Positions 17,866 to 27,355 are shown, counted from the stretch's first letter. The stretch: 64,000 bases of DNA from Candidatus Aminicenantota bacterium (GCA_027068075.1 JAMOUJ010000002.1:62001-126000); one strand, 5' to 3'. Numbers and translations: made by a program. Notes: generated by a model not told the origin, from the letters alone.

Positions 17866-18381
17866 TCAGGCCCTGGCTCTGTGGATTTTCCACGCCTCCT
17901 CCAGAAAGCCGTCGTATTTTCCCGATGCGAAATCCGGATAAGTCCATGGAAGGGGCCGGGGCTTTCCCCTGGAGAATAGCATTTCCAGGTGGGCATAAAC
18001 TCCCTTTCTCAGGGGAATTCTATGGGAATAGGGCTTGAAGGTTGCCACCACCAGGGAAGGGGTATAAATAAGGGCAGGGTCTATGTTAATTCCCCTCCTC
18101 CCCTCCCTGGAAGAGTAAACTTCAAATCCATAGGCCCACAGTTTCATCTCCACCAGTTTTTCCGGAGAAACCAGGCCCTCCAGAAGGTAAAATCTCCGCC
18201 TCAGTCCCTTTCCCAGTTCCCTTTCGTAGTAATCCACCGGAAAGGGATAATCCTCGGACCTTAAGTTTATTTTTCCCCACCGGTGCCTGATCTCCACCTC
18301 CAGGGGGATGAGAAACTCCCCCCGGGAGAAGATCACCGAGAAAAGGGGAGAAGCCTTCTCAAACTCAGCGGGATGGCTCAT
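17866..18381 (-). CDS. DUF4416 family protein
   Basis: 171 residues matching the DUF4416 pattern: an early FSVIFSRGE stretch, the core DYYERELGKGLRRRFYLLEGLVSPEKLVEMKL split by a short loop, then GRRGINIDPALIY, SHRIPLRKGVYA and the C-terminal PWTYPDFASGKY. The family is sometimes labelled GTP-binding without evidence; its function is unknown. The start overlaps the miaB 3' end by 17 bases in the tsaD-miaB operon, so expression is tied to tRNA-modification genes. Confidence 0.88.
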   Translation of the reverse strand: MSHPAEFEKASPLFSVIFSRGEFLIPLEVEIRHRWGKINLRSEDYPFPVDYYERELGKGLRRRFYLLEGLVSPEKLVEMKLWAYGFEVYSSREGRRGINIDPALIYTPSLVVATFKPYSHRIPLRKGVYAHLEMLFSRGKPRPLPWTYPDFASGKYDGFLEEAWKIHRARA

Positions 18382-19669
18382 GGACCACCTTTCCCTTTAA
18401 ACTGTGGGGGCCAGCCTCCTCTATTTCCACCTGAAGAATCCGTCCCAGGGGATCCCTCCGGCACTGGAAATTTACCACCCTGTAAGTGAGATCCCTGCCC
18501 ATGAAGGCCTCCGGGTCCCTGGCGCTTCTCCCGGTGGCCAGAACTTCAACGGTTTTTCCCACGAAGGAGGCGTTCTTCCTCCGTTGAATTTCCGCCTGAA
18601 GGGCCTGAAGTTCCAGGAGCCTTCTCCTCTTAATTTCCCGGGGAACATTGTCGGGCAAATTCCTTCCGGCGTAGGAAAAGGGCCGGGGGCTGTAGTGAAA
18701 GGAATACATGTTGTCAAACTCCGCCCACCTAACCACCTCCAGGGTCCGCTGAAAATCCTCCTCCTCTTCGTAGGGAAAACCCACGATTATGTCCGTTCCA
18801 ATGGAAGAGTTGGGCACCCGCTCCCTTATCATGGCCACCTTTTCCACGAACTCTTCCCGGGTGTATCCCCTTTTCATCAGCCGCAGAATTTTGTCCGAGC
18901 CGGCCTGAAGCGGAAGGTGAACATAGGGGGTTATGGGCTCCCCCTCCGCCATGACCTCCGCTATTTCCCGGGTAAAATCCCGGGGATGGGAGGTTATGAA
19001 CCTCAACCACTTCAGCCCTGGCACCTTCCTAACCTCATCCAGGAGATGCCAGAATCGGTATTCTTCCCACCTCCAGGAATCCACATTCTGCCCCAGGAGT
19101 TGAATCTCCCGGTACCCCTGGTCCACCGCCCTTTTCACCTCGTCCAGGATCCAGGGAAGGGGTCTGTATCTTTCCCTTCCCCGGGTAAAGGGAACCACGC
19201 AGTAGGTGCAGAATTTGTCGCAACCTTCCATTATGTTGATGTAGGCCACGGCAGGTTTCTGCCTCAGGGCACCTCCGGTTTCCCACCACTTTCCCTCCCA
19301 GCGGGCCGCCACCACCCTTTCACCCTTAAGGATTCTCTCAAGAAGGGACTCCAGGGAAGGGTAAGATCCGGGCCCCACCACGAATCGGAGGTGGGGAAAA
19401 TGTCGGATAAGTTTTTCCCTCTCCAGTTGAGCCACGCAACCCACCACCCCCACCACCGTGCCCTTGGCCGCCCAGTCCCTGGTTCTTCCCAGGAGGGCGT
19501 ACAGTTTCTGGACCGATTTTTCCCGAACGGCACAAGAATTGATTATAAAAAGATCCGGGCGGCCCTCTTGTCCGGGAACCAAGCCCCTTTCCCTGAGGAG
19601 GAAGGCTATTTTTTCGGAGTCGTGCTCGTTCATCTGGCACCCGAAGGTGTGTATTTTAAAGGTCTTCAT
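18365..19669 (-). CDS. miaB: tRNA-2-methylthio-N6-dimethylallyladenosine synthase MiaB
   Basis: Radical SAM methylthiotransferase acting on i6A37 of tRNAs, 434 residues. The N-terminal UPF0004 domain carries the auxiliary-cluster cysteines C11, C46 and C78. The SAM cluster motif is CDKFCTYC (C150, C154, C157), and a TRAM-like C-terminus follows. The QLLGQNVDSW segment is typical of MiaB rather than MtaB or RimO. The start overlaps the tsaD stop (ATGA). Confidence 0.95.
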   Translation of the reverse strand: MKTFKIHTFGCQMNEHDSEKIAFLLRERGLVPGQEGRPDLFIINSCAVREKSVQKLYALLGRTRDWAAKGTVVGVVGCVAQLEREKLIRHFPHLRFVVGPGSYPSLESLLERILKGERVVAARWEGKWWETGGALRQKPAVAYINIMEGCDKFCTYCVVPFTRGRERYRPLPWILDEVKRAVDQGYREIQLLGQNVDSWRWEEYRFWHLLDEVRKVPGLKWLRFITSHPRDFTREIAEVMAEGEPITPYVHLPLQAGSDKILRLMKRGYTREEFVEKVAMIRERVPNSSIGTDIIVGFPYEEEEDFQRTLEVVRWAEFDNMYSFHYSPRPFSYAGRNLPDNVPREIKRRRLLELQALQAEIQRRKNASFVGKTVEVLATGRSARDPEAFMGRDLTYRVVNFQCRRDPLGRILQVEIEEAGPHSLKGKVVHEPSR

Positions 19670-20679
19670 CCCGCTGAAAACTGCTTCGTGCCCTTGGAAG
19701 CCTCGGTTCTGGGGAAGGGAGTGGAAAAGAGGTCCTCCCGGTGGCCCGCCTTCAGGAGTTTCTCCCCCAGGTATCCCACCATGGCGGCGTTGTCCCCGCA
19801 GTACTTCTTCTCAGGAAGGTAAAGGTTCAGTTTCTTAGACTCTGCGAAACGGGAAACCCTTTCCCTCAAGTGGGAGTTTACGGAAACCCCCCCGGTAACC
19901 GCCAAGGCCACGGGTTTGTAAATCTCCACCAGAGCCTGAAGGCGGTCTATTATCTGATCCACCACAGCCCTCTGGAAGGAAGCGAGAAAATCTTTCAGCC
20001 TTTTCCCCTCAAGTTTTTCCCTTTCAATTATCCTTATAGCCTGGGACTTCAAACCGCTGTAACTGAAATCCAAACTCCCGTCCTTGAGCCTTACCGCCGG
20101 AAAATCAAAGGCATAAGGATCGCCCCCCACGGCTATTTTCTCCACTATGGGACCTCCGGGATAACCGAGGCCCAGTTTCTTCGCCACCTTGTCCAGGGCT
20201 TCGCCGGCGGCATCGTCCCTGGTCCGGGCCACCACCTTGAACTCAAGGCCCTCCACCATGTAGGCGGCGGTGTGCCCCCCGGAAACCACCACCCCCAAGA
20301 GGGGAAATTCAAACTTCCTGCCTATTTCCGCAGAGTAAACATGGCTGTGGAGGTGGTCCACCCCCACTAAGGGAACGGAAAGACCGTAGGCTAAGGCCTT
20401 GGCGTAGGAATAACCCACAAGGAGAGAACCGATGAGCCCAGGCTTCTTGGTGGCCGCTATACCCGCAAGTTCCCCTACCCCGACCCCGGCCCTGGAAAGG
20501 GCCTCCTCTACAATTATCTGGATAAGTTCCAGATGCCTTCGGGAGGAGATTTCCGGAACTATTCCCCCAAACTCCCGGAAAAGATCCACCTGGGACCTCA
20601 CCACCGAGGAGAGAACCTTTCCTTCACGAATCACCGCCGCGGCGGTCTCGTCGCACGAAGTTTCAATGCCCAGTATCAT
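19666..20679 (-). CDS. tsaD: tRNA threonylcarbamoyladenosine transferase TsaD
   Basis: Catalytic subunit for t6A37 formation in tRNAs that read ANN codons, about 337 residues. The ASKHA fold opens with ILGIETSCDETAAAVI. The metal-site HxxxH is in DHLHSHVYSAE, and the KPGLIGSLLVG and LDFSYSGLKSQ motifs are family hallmarks. I chose the ATG at 20679; a TTG directly upstream (20682) is possible. There is no Shine-Dalgarno, and an extended -10 lies 7 bases upstream, suggesting a leaderless start. Confidence 0.97.
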   Translation of the reverse strand: MILGIETSCDETAAAVIREGKVLSSVVRSQVDLFREFGGIVPEISSRRHLELIQIIVEEALSRAGVGVGELAGIAATKKPGLIGSLLVGYSYAKALAYGLSVPLVGVDHLHSHVYSAEIGRKFEFPLLGVVVSGGHTAAYMVEGLEFKVVARTRDDAAGEALDKVAKKLGLGYPGGPIVEKIAVGGDPYAFDFPAVRLKDGSLDFSYSGLKSQAIRIIEREKLEGKRLKDFLASFQRAVVDQIIDRLQALVEIYKPVALAVTGGVSVNSHLRERVSRFAESKKLNLYLPEKKYCGDNAAMVGYLGEKLLKAGHREDLFSTPFPRTEASKGTKQFSAG

Positions 20680-20686
20680 CAAGATG

Positions 20687-20695
20687 AGTATATCA
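20687..20695 (-). promoter_or_regulatory. Extended -10 promoter for tsaD, leaderless type
   Basis: On the minus strand TGA-TATACT forms an extended -10 (20687-20695), with no good -35 at normal spacing. Seven bases separate it from the ATG at 20679. It overlaps the end of ftcD by position only (ftcD ends at 20704), so tsaD may also be read from the ftcD transcript. Confidence 0.45.
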
Positions 20696-20703
20696 CAGGG
20701 AAA

Positions 20704-22383
20704 TTAAACTTCTCCCTCCAGTTTCTCCCTCACCTTTTCCACTAACTCTCCAGCCTTCTCCTTGAGTTTCTTCAGGAGTTGCCGGGCTTCCTCCTGGACC
20801 CTTTCTTTAAACTCCTCGTCCTCCAGGGATGGAAGGTTTATAAGAACATTCAGGTAGGCTTCCTCTCCTGCGGCCAGGGCCATAACGGCTACCCCGGCGG
20901 AATCCGATATGGAATTGGGATTCCCCTTCTCCACCGCCACCGAGGCCAGGTCCAGGAGTTTTTCCGAAGCCCTGAGGGTCTCCAGGGGAACCATGGTGGC
21001 CTCCCGCACGGCCTCCTGGATTTTCTGTTCCCTCTCCGGATCCTTTTTGGATGTTTTAAACGCCGCCATCACCCGATTGAAGGCCTCAGTATCCCTGTCC
21101 ATGAGGGAGAGAAACTGATCCTTGAGGCCCTGGGCCTCCACCCCCATCTTTTCAATCTCCTCCCTTACATCCTCAAAGCCCTTCTTCAGGAAGGTCAGGT
21201 TGGAAACCATGGCGGCCAGGGCGGCGGAAAGAGCCCCGCTGAGGGCGGCGGCGGAACCTCCTCCAGGAGCCGGAGACTGGGAGGAAAGTTCGTTTACGAA
21301 GTCCCGCACGCTCATCTTCCAGAGCCTCTTGCGGTCCCTTTCCAGGCGCAGTTCAATGATCTTTTCTTCGGGCTTGAAGGGGGAAAGTTGAGAAAGTCCC
21401 AGGGAAAGGTCTGCCATGTGGACGAGTTCCTCCTCGGGAACCGCCGTGGACCTTCCCTGTTTCTTAAGAAAGTACTGACCTGCCTGAAGGATGGCTTCCT
21501 TGGGAACCAAACCCACTATTTCAGAACCGGTGACCCTGAGCCCCAGTTTCCGGGCCTCCTCCACGCAGGCCTCAAAGACCTGATGAAGGGGGGTTATTTT
21601 GTAATTAACCAGGTTTATGGAAACCTGGGCCTGACCGTATTCGTCAATATACCAGCCTATGGCCCTCACCGCCTTAAGTTTTCCGGGAATCCTAACCTTG
21701 TTGCCATTCTCGTCCCTGACTATCTTCCCGTTGGCGTCCCTCTTGTATCTTCCCTTCTCCCTGATGTTCAGGGCTATTTCGTGGGCCAGTTTTTTGTCTC
21801 TGGTGTTGAGATTTACATTGTAGGCTATCAAAAATTCCCTGGCCCCGATGACCGTGGCCCCGGTTTTCGCTACCCTTTCGTTGAACTCCGCCGGGCCGAA
21901 ATCGGGCCTCCACCTGGGATCCTGTAGTTTCCTGGGAAGGGCCTCGTACTCCCCCTCCCTTATGTTAGCCAGACTGCGGCGTTCCTCGCTGCGGGCGGCG
22001 TATTCGTAAAGGTAAACGGGAATTCCCAACTCCTCCCCCACCCTTTTTCCCAGTTCCTCAGCCAGGCGGACGCATTCCTCCATGGTAACCCCGCTTACGG
22101 GAACGAAGGGAACCACATCCGCCGCCCCCATCCTGGGGTGTTCTCCCTGATGCTGCCTCATATCTATGAGTTCGGCGGCGGTCTTTATGGCCCGGAAGGC
22201 CGCCTCCTTTACCGCCTCCGGTTCTCCCACGAAGGTATAAACCGTGCGGTTAGTGGCCTGTCCAGGGTCCACATCCAGAAGGACCACCCCTTCCACGCTC
22301 CTTATGGCGTCGGCGATTTTGTTTATCACTTCCTGGTTCCTTCCCTCGCTGAAATTGGGGACGCATTCAACTATTTTCTCCAT
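20704..22383 (-). CDS. ftcD: Bifunctional glutamate formimidoyltransferase / formimidoyl-THF cyclodeaminase
   Basis: 559-residue fusion. Residues about 1-300 are the formiminotransferase, which moves the formimino group from formiminoglutamate to tetrahydrofolate; catalytic H82 lies in HQGEHPRMGAADVVPFVP. Residues about 350-559 are the cyclodeaminase, with the glycine-rich APGGGSAAALSGALSAALAAMV motif, producing 5,10-methenyl-THF and ammonia. It is a step of histidine degradation and one-carbon supply. No hut genes are adjacent. Transcription appears controlled by a promoter embedded in a palindrome (22407-22431). An AGGAGG site precedes the ATG. Confidence 0.95.
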   Translation of the reverse strand: MEKIVECVPNFSEGRNQEVINKIADAIRSVEGVVLLDVDPGQATNRTVYTFVGEPEAVKEAAFRAIKTAAELIDMRQHQGEHPRMGAADVVPFVPVSGVTMEECVRLAEELGKRVGEELGIPVYLYEYAARSEERRSLANIREGEYEALPRKLQDPRWRPDFGPAEFNERVAKTGATVIGAREFLIAYNVNLNTRDKKLAHEIALNIREKGRYKRDANGKIVRDENGNKVRIPGKLKAVRAIGWYIDEYGQAQVSINLVNYKITPLHQVFEACVEEARKLGLRVTGSEIVGLVPKEAILQAGQYFLKKQGRSTAVPEEELVHMADLSLGLSQLSPFKPEEKIIELRLERDRKRLWKMSVRDFVNELSSQSPAPGGGSAAALSGALSAALAAMVSNLTFLKKGFEDVREEIEKMGVEAQGLKDQFLSLMDRDTEAFNRVMAAFKTSKKDPEREQKIQEAVREATMVPLETLRASEKLLDLASVAVEKGNPNSISDSAGVAVMALAAGEEAYLNVLINLPSLEDEEFKERVQEEARQLLKKLKEKAGELVEKVREKLEGEV

Positions 22384-22406
22384 TTGTCAACCTCCTTGGG
22401 AATTCA

Positions 22407-22431
22407 GGGGGTATTTTAGCATACTACCCCC
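22407..22431. promoter_or_regulatory. Palindromic operator over the ftcD promoter
   Basis: Inverted repeat with 7-bp perfect arms GGGGGTA / TACCCCC around an 11-bp centre. It covers the -10 and part of the spacer of the ftcD promoter. No U-tract follows on either strand, so it is more likely a repressor site than a terminator, although it could also stall transcription of the upstream gene ending at 22461. Confidence 0.5.
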
Positions 22432-22441
22432 TCAAGACCAA
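22413..22441 (-). promoter_or_regulatory. Promoter of ftcD
   Basis: On the minus strand: -35 TTGGTC (22436-22441), 17-bp spacer, -10 TAAAAT (22413-22418). The leader is about 23 bases and includes an AGGAGG ribosome site before the ATG at 22383. Confidence 0.6.
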
Positions 22442-22460
22442 CGGACAAATCCGGGGAATT

Positions 22461-23024
22461 TTACCGGACTTCAAAATAATAGGTTTTCACCGCGAAGGTT
22501 CTCTTTATGTTGTCGTTTATGGTAATTTCAAACTTGTATCTGCCCGGAGGGATCCCGGTCAATTTGTTCTGGAAATAAAGGGGAATGTTGGGGGAGGGAA
22601 ACCCTTTCCTCACCACGGTCCAATTCTTTCTCTGAAACATTGCCTGGCCCTTTTCGTTCACCAGTCTCACATCTTCGCTTACATTAATGTAGTATTCACC
22701 GTATCTCTCCTTTACTCCAAAATTGTCCACCTCAAAATAGAGAAGGAGAGGCTCTCCCCTCCTGAGGGTGCTCCCGGGTCTGGGAAGAAAATCCCTGAAT
22801 CCGTTTATCCTGTAACAGAGGCGAACATTTTTTATAACCAGGGGGGAATTGTTCTTGATCTCCATCAGAGCCAGATTCAGATACTCCACAGCCTTTTGGG
22901 AATTTCCCCTTTGAAGGGAAACCCTGGCCATGTAAATGTAATTGAGAGCCTTAGAAAAATAACCAGAGATCGCCGAAAAAACCAGAGATAAAAATACGAC
23001 TCCCACCAAAAACCTTTTTTTCAT
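22461..23024 (-). CDS. Exported protein with beta-sandwich C-terminus, unknown
   Basis: About 187 residues. A signal anchor (MKKRFLVGVVFLSLVFSAISG) is followed by one TPR-like helix pair (YIYMARVSLQRGNSQKAVEYL) and a beta-rich domain of about 120 residues ending YKFEITINDNIKRTF. The C-terminal part reads like an immunoglobulin-like or intermediate-filament-tail-like sandwich seen in secreted accessory proteins. The ATG at 23024 was chosen because GGAGGT sits 5 bases upstream. No function can be assigned. Confidence 0.65.
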   Translation of the reverse strand: MKKRFLVGVVFLSLVFSAISGYFSKALNYIYMARVSLQRGNSQKAVEYLNLALMEIKNNSPLVIKNVRLCYRINGFRDFLPRPGSTLRRGEPLLLYFEVDNFGVKERYGEYYINVSEDVRLVNEKGQAMFQRKNWTVVRKGFPSPNIPLYFQNKLTGIPPGRYKFEITINDNIKRTFAVKTYYFEVR

Positions 23025-23050
23025 CCTGACCTCCTTCAGTTCTTCATTTG

Positions 23051-23080
23051 AATATACTACCTTTAAAAGCCCTATGTCAA
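23051..23080 (-). promoter_or_regulatory. Promoter for the exported protein gene
   Basis: TTGACA (23075-23080 on the minus strand), 18-bp spacer, TATATT (23051-23056). The leader carries GGAGGTCAGG before the ATG at 23024. It is back-to-back with the hslV promoter. Confidence 0.6.
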
Positions 23081-23094
23081 AAATTAAAGTCCCT

Positions 23095-23123
23095 TTGACG
23101 GTGAAGGAACCTTCTGTTAAACT
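23095..23123 (+). promoter_or_regulatory. Promoter for hslVU, leaderless type
   Basis: TTGACG (23095-23100), 17-bp spacer, TAAACT (23118-23123). The hslV ATG at 23131 follows after 7 bases with no ribosome site, so translation probably starts on a leaderless mRNA. Confidence 0.55.
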
Positions 23124-23130
23124 TTCCATT

Positions 23131-23664
23131 ATGAAATCCACCACCATCATATGTGTGAAAAGAAACGGCAGGGTGACCCTGGCCGGCGACGGTCAGGTTA
23201 CCCTGGGAGAAGTTTCCATAAAGCACGGAGCGAGGAAAATACGGAGCCTTTACGGGGGAAAAGTCCTGGTGGGATTTGCAGGGGCGGTCTCCGACGCCCT
23301 CTCCCTTCTTCAGCGCCTGGAGGCCAAACTGGAAGAATACAGCGGCAATCTCTTCCGGGCCTCGGTGGAACTGGCAAAACTCTGGAGAACGGACAAGGTT
23401 CTGAGGCTTCTCCAGGCTCAAATAATAGCCACCGACGGGGACCTCTGTCTTCTGATTTCAGGCACGGGCGACCTGCTGGAACCCGACGACGGCATCCTGG
23501 CCATAGGGTCCGGTTCCCCCTACGCCCTGGCCGCCGCCCGGGCCCTCTTGCGGGAAACATCTCTCCCTTCGGAGGAAATCGCCAGGAAAAGCCTGGAAAT
23601 TGCCTCGGAAATATGCATTTACACCAACGATAAGATCACCGTGGAAACCATAGAAAAGAGGTGA
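23131..23664 (+). CDS. hslV: HslV, proteolytic subunit of HslUV protease
   Basis: ATP-dependent protease peptidase subunit, 177 residues, forming a double hexameric ring capped by HslU. The start MKSTTIICV places the catalytic N-terminal Thr after a three-residue propeptide, as in the family. Conserved [21 protein letters not shown] and [12 protein letters not shown] follow. An upstream in-frame ATG (23074) would bury the active site behind 19 extra residues, so I reject it. It is followed immediately by hslU. Confidence 0.96.
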   Translation: MKSTTIICVKRNGRVTLAGDGQVTLGEVSIKHGARKIRSLYGGKVLVGFAGAVSDALSLLQRLEAKLEEYSGNLFRASVELAKLWRTDKVLRLLQAQIIATDGDLCLLISGTGDLLEPDDGILAIGSGSPYALAAARALLRETSLPSEEIARKSLEIASEICIYTNDKITVETIEKR

Positions 23665-23666
23665 GC

Positions 23667-25028
23667 ATGAAAAGGGTAAAGGACGACCTGACTCCTGCGG
23701 AGATAGTGGAACAACTTGACAAGTACATAATCGGGCAGAAGGAGGCCAAAAAGGCCGTGGCCATAGCCCTGAGGAACAGGTACCGCCGGAGAAAACTTCC
23801 GCCAGAACTGGCCCAGGAAATAGCCCCCAAAAACATCATCATGATCGGCCCCACCGGCGTGGGAAAGACGGAAATAGCCCGGAGACTTTCCAGGCTCACC
23901 GCCTCTCCCTTCGTAAAGGTGGAGGCCACCAAGTTCACTGAACGGGGATATGTGGGCAGGGATGTCTCCTCCATGGTAAGGGAACTGGTGGACCTGGCCA
24001 TTGACATGGTGAAACAGGAACAGATGGAAGAGGTGAAAAAGAAGGCCATGGAGAGGGTGGAGGAAGAGATACTGGACAGGCTGGTTCCCATGCCCAAAAC
24101 CCAGCACACCGATTACGAGGAGTGGGAGGAAAGACGCAAGAGTTGGGAAAGGACCAGGGAAAAATTCCGGGAAAAACTGAGGAAGGGGGAACTGGACGAC
24201 AGGATCATAGAACTGGAACTGGAGGAAAAGACCTACCCTCCTTCCCTGGAGATATTCTCCCAGGCAGGAATAGAGGAAATAGGGATAAGCATCCAGGAAC
24301 TCATACCGGGATTCCAACCCATTAAGCGAAAAAAGAGAAAGATGAAAATAGGGGAAGCAAGGCAGGTCCTCCTGGAGGAAGAGCAGAAGAAAATGGTGGA
24401 CATGGACGAGGTTATAAACGAAGCCAAAAAAAGGGTGGAACAGGCAGGAATAATCTTCATAGACGAGATAGACAAAATAGCGGGAAGAGAAGGAGGGGGT
24501 GGGCCGGATGTCAGCCGGGAGGGAGTTCAGCGGGACCTTCTTCCCATAGTGGAGGGCACCAATGTGGCCACGAAATACGGCCTGATAAACACCGAGCACA
24601 TCCTTTTTATAGCCGCCGGGGCCTTTCATGTGGCTAAGCCATCGGACCTCATTCCGGAACTCCAGGGAAGATTCCCCATAAGGGTGGAACTTCACCCGCT
24701 CACCAGGGAGGACTTCAAAAGGATCCTGGTGGAACCTAAGAATTCTTTGATAAAACAATACAAAGCCCTGCTGGCCACGGAAAATGTGGAGGTGGAGTTC
24801 ACCGAAGACGCCATTGACGAGATAGCCTCCGTGGCGGAACAGGTGAACGACGAAATGGAAAACATCGGCGCAAGAAGGCTCCACACCATCCTGGAAAAGG
24901 TTATGGAGGACCTATCCTTCCACGCACCGGATCTCAAGGGCCAGAAGGTGGTAATAAACAGGGAATATGTCCGGGAGAAAATCCAGGGAATTCTCCAGAA
25001 GGAAGACCTCAAGAAATACATACTTTGA
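23667..25028 (+). CDS. hslU: HslU, ATPase subunit of HslUV protease
   Basis: AAA+ unfoldase, about 453 residues. Walker A is [14 protein letters not shown] and Walker B is [11 protein letters not shown]. The I-domain (residues about 110-235) is Glu/Lys rich. The C-terminal tail ends KKYIL, close to the family's conserved C-terminus that docks into HslV. A GTG at 23661 overlapping the hslV stop is an alternative start, but the ATG at 23667 has a better ribosome site. Confidence 0.97.
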   Translation: MKRVKDDLTPAEIVEQLDKYIIGQKEAKKAVAIALRNRYRRRKLPPELAQEIAPKNIIMIGPTGVGKTEIARRLSRLTASPFVKVEATKFTERGYVGRDVSSMVRELVDLAIDMVKQEQMEEVKKKAMERVEEEILDRLVPMPKTQHTDYEEWEERRKSWERTREKFREKLRKGELDDRIIELELEEKTYPPSLEIFSQAGIEEIGISIQELIPGFQPIKRKKRKMKIGEARQVLLEEEQKKMVDMDEVINEAKKRVEQAGIIFIDEIDKIAGREGGGGPDVSREGVQRDLLPIVEGTNVATKYGLINTEHILFIAAGAFHVAKPSDLIPELQGRFPIRVELHPLTREDFKRILVEPKNSLIKQYKALLATENVEVEFTEDAIDEIASVAEQVNDEMENIGARRLHTILEKVMEDLSFHAPDLKGQKVVINREYVREKIQGILQKEDLKKYIL

Positions 25029-25951
25029 TGAGGAAGTCCCTTATCGCAATTCTTCCCTTGATCCTTATCTTCTGTGGCGTAAGGGGAAACCCTACCCCTC
25101 CCAAGAGGCTTGAAATCCCCAAACCCCACCTGAAGTTCTGGCAGATGGGAAAAAACCTCGTAATAATTCCAGGTCTTGCGGAGGTGACCCCCGAGGGAGA
25201 AAAAATCATCTACCGGGAGATTAGAATATGGATGGCCAGCAAAAGAACCAAAATGCTCCTGTGGAAGGGGGTACCCTCCGGAAAACTTTCGGTCAGAATC
25301 CCCCCAAACTTCATGGAACAACGGGTCCGACTGGTGGTGGAGATAAAGGCCAGAAAGGCAAAAAAAACCATCGTAAAAACGAAATTCTTCGTTCCCACTC
25401 CGCCTCCCCTTCCCCCCACCGGCCTTCAATACAAGGTTCAGGAGGAGGGAATCTTCCTTTCCTGGACCCCCAGGGAAGAGGACGAAAGGGGGAGGAAGGT
25501 GGTTCCCGTGGCCTACATAGTCTTTAAAAACGGCAGAATGGGCAAACCCATCTTCACCCCCTTCTACCTTGATTCCAGGGTGAAGGACGGGGTGGAATAC
25601 CGCTACCGGGTCTCCTCTCTGCTGAGCACATCCCCTCCCCTGATCATGAGCGAAAAATCCGAAGAACTGAGGGTGAAATACCGGGATACCATCCCCCCCT
25701 CACCTCCCTCAAAACTGGAGGCCCTGGCCTCCGGAGGAGATGTTTTTCTCCAGTGGGAGGAAAGCCCCTCCCCGGATGTAAAGGGATACATCGTTTTAAG
25801 GGATGGGAAGAAAATATCCCCCCTCCTGGAAAAAACCAATTATTGGGACAGGGGGGTTGAAAAGGGAAGGCACAGGTATACGGTGGTGGCTGTGGACAGG
25901 GCGGGCAACAGAAGCCTCCCATCTCCGCCGGCGGAGGTGGTGGTTCAATGA
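25028..25951 (+). CDS. Exported protein with two fibronectin type III-like domains
   Basis: About 307 residues. A signal sequence ends LILIFCGVRG; the Cys could be a lipid-attachment site, but Phe at -1 is atypical. An N-terminal beta domain is followed by two FN3-like modules beginning near PTPPPLPPTGLQYKV and TIPPSPPSKLEALAS, each with GxxYRYRV/GRHRYTVVAVDRAGN closing strands. Such proteins usually act at the cell surface. The start overlaps the hslU stop by one base, and the stop overlaps the next gene (ATGA). Confidence 0.75.
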   Translation: MRKSLIAILPLILIFCGVRGNPTPPKRLEIPKPHLKFWQMGKNLVIIPGLAEVTPEGEKIIYREIRIWMASKRTKMLLWKGVPSGKLSVRIPPNFMEQRVRLVVEIKARKAKKTIVKTKFFVPTPPPLPPTGLQYKVQEEGIFLSWTPREEDERGRKVVPVAYIVFKNGRMGKPIFTPFYLDSRVKDGVEYRYRVSSLLSTSPPLIMSEKSEELRVKYRDTIPPSPPSKLEALASGGDVFLQWEESPSPDVKGYIVLRDGKKISPLLEKTNYWDRGVEKGRHRYTVVAVDRAGNRSLPSPPAEVVVQ

Positions 25952-26727
25952 AGATTTTCCGCTTCAAACTCCGGGATGAGATTTTATACGGGGCTCTAGA
26001 GGGAAAACTCCTACGGGAACTGGAGGGAAATCCCCTGGAAAACCCCAGGCCCGGGAAAAACACATATTCCCTGGCGGAGGTGAAGGTTCTCCCACCCGTC
26101 CTCCCATCCAAAATAATATGTTTGGCCTACAATTTTCCGTCCCTGGCCGCGGAAAGGGGGGTAAAACTTCCCCGGGAGCCGATTTTCTTCTTTAAACCGC
26201 CTTCCTCCATGGTATCTCACCTGGAACCGGTGATGCTCCCCTCCGGGGCCAGGGCCCTGGTGTTCCAGGGGGAGGTGGGCATGGTGGTGGGAAAAAGAGC
26301 CCGAAAAATCTCTCTGGAGGAGGCGGAAAAATTCATCTTCGGCTTCACGGCGGTAAACGACATAACCGCCGTATTTTCCACCCCCACTTATTACCAGGGC
26401 GGAAAACCCAAGGCCTACGACACCTTCACCCCCACAGGTCCATGCGTGCTCAGAACCCAAGGTGAGGTGAACTTCAAAATAAAAACCTTCGTAAACGCCA
26501 AGATCCGCCAGGCGGCCAGCACTTCCGGCATGAGGTTTACACCCTCCAGGGTTCTCTGGTATCTTTCAAGGGTGATGACCCTGGAGCCCGGGGACCTGGT
26601 GTGTCTGGGGACCCCGGCGGGGGCAGGGAATCTGCGTCCAGGGGACAGGGTGGATGTTCAGATAGACGGAATAGGAACCTTATCAAATCAAATAATAAAG
26701 GAGGAGGACCATGAAGATTTTTCTTGA
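25948..26727 (+). CDS. Fumarylacetoacetate hydrolase (FAH) family enzyme
   Basis: 259 residues of the FAHD1/2-hydroxyhepta-2,4-diene-dioate isomerase fold. ICLAYNF aligns with the family CVGLNY start, ITAVNDITA with the NDxTAR metal loop, and [11 protein letters not shown] with the KSFDTFxPxGP motif. [11 protein letters not shown] closes the active site. Members hydrolyse C-C bonds or decarboxylate oxaloacetate. The metal-binding E-x-E pair appears as QGE ([10 protein letters not shown]), so the first Glu ligand may be Gln here, and activity should not be assumed. It overlaps both neighbours. Confidence 0.82.
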   Translation: MKIFRFKLRDEILYGALEGKLLRELEGNPLENPRPGKNTYSLAEVKVLPPVLPSKIICLAYNFPSLAAERGVKLPREPIFFFKPPSSMVSHLEPVMLPSGARALVFQGEVGMVVGKRARKISLEEAEKFIFGFTAVNDITAVFSTPTYYQGGKPKAYDTFTPTGPCVLRTQGEVNFKIKTFVNAKIRQAASTSGMRFTPSRVLWYLSRVMTLEPGDLVCLGTPAGAGNLRPGDRVDVQIDGIGTLSNQIIKEEDHEDFS

Positions 26728-27355
26728 TACCGCCAACATTGAAAAAATAAAGGAAGCGGCCAGTTGGGGAATTCTGGACGGGGTAACCACCAACCCCACC
26801 CTGGTCTCCAGGGAGGGCAAGGATTTTGAAACCGTGGTGAGGGAAATCCTGGATGTGGTCAAGGGCCCGGTCTCCCTGGAGGTGGTCTCCACCCAGTGGA
26901 GGGAAATGGTGGAGGAAGCCAAGAAACTCCGCCGCTACGGGGACAATGTGGTAATCAAAATACCCATCACCGAAGACGGCCTCAAGGCCACCAGGACCCT
27001 CTCGGAAATGAACATCCCGGTGAATGTTACCCTGATATTCTCCCCGGCCCAGGCCCTGCTGGCCGCCAAGGCTGGAGCCAGATATCTGAGCCCCTTCATA
27101 GGACGCCTGGACGATATAAGTTCCTACGGAATGCGTCTGGTGGAAGACATCCTAATCATGGTGGAAAACTACGACTTCAACGCGGAGGTTATAGTGGCCT
27201 CGGTCCGTCATCCCATGCATGTGCTGGAGGCGGCCCTCCTGGGAGCCCACATAGCAACAGTTCCCTACGAAGTCCTCAAAAAAATGATAAAACATCCCCT
27301 GACGGACATCGGCCTTGAGAGATTTCTGAAGGACTGGGAGAAGATGAAAAAATGA
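26711..27355 (+). CDS. Transaldolase-like / fructose-6-phosphate aldolase (TalC-FSA type)
   Basis: 214-residue short-form transaldolase, a decameric TIM barrel. It starts [15 protein letters not shown]. The Schiff-base lysine is K83 in VVIKIPIT, with GVTTNPTLV and [10 protein letters not shown] as active-site motifs. Short proteins of this type catalyse either transaldolase transfer in the pentose phosphate pathway or direct aldol cleavage of fructose 6-phosphate; sequence alone does not separate these. AGGAGG precedes the ATG. The stop overlaps tamB (ATGA). Confidence 0.9.
   Translation: MKIFLDTANIEKIKEAASWGILDGVTTNPTLVSREGKDFETVVREILDVVKGPVSLEVVSTQWREMVEEAKKLRRYGDNVVIKIPITEDGLKATRTLSEMNIPVNVTLIFSPAQALLAAKAGARYLSPFIGRLDDISSYGMRLVEDILIMVENYDFNAEVIVASVRHPMHVLEAALLGAHIATVPYEVLKKMIKHPLTDIGLERFLKDWEKMKK

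Noticed and set aside
22407-22431. Intrinsic terminator for the exported-protein gene
   Set aside because: GC arms are present but no U-tract follows on the minus strand, and the element coincides with a good promoter, so an operator is preferred.
23074-23130. HslV N-terminal extension from the ATG at 23074
   Set aside because: It would hide the catalytic N-terminal Thr, and it overlaps the promoter; the ATG at 23131 is the family start.
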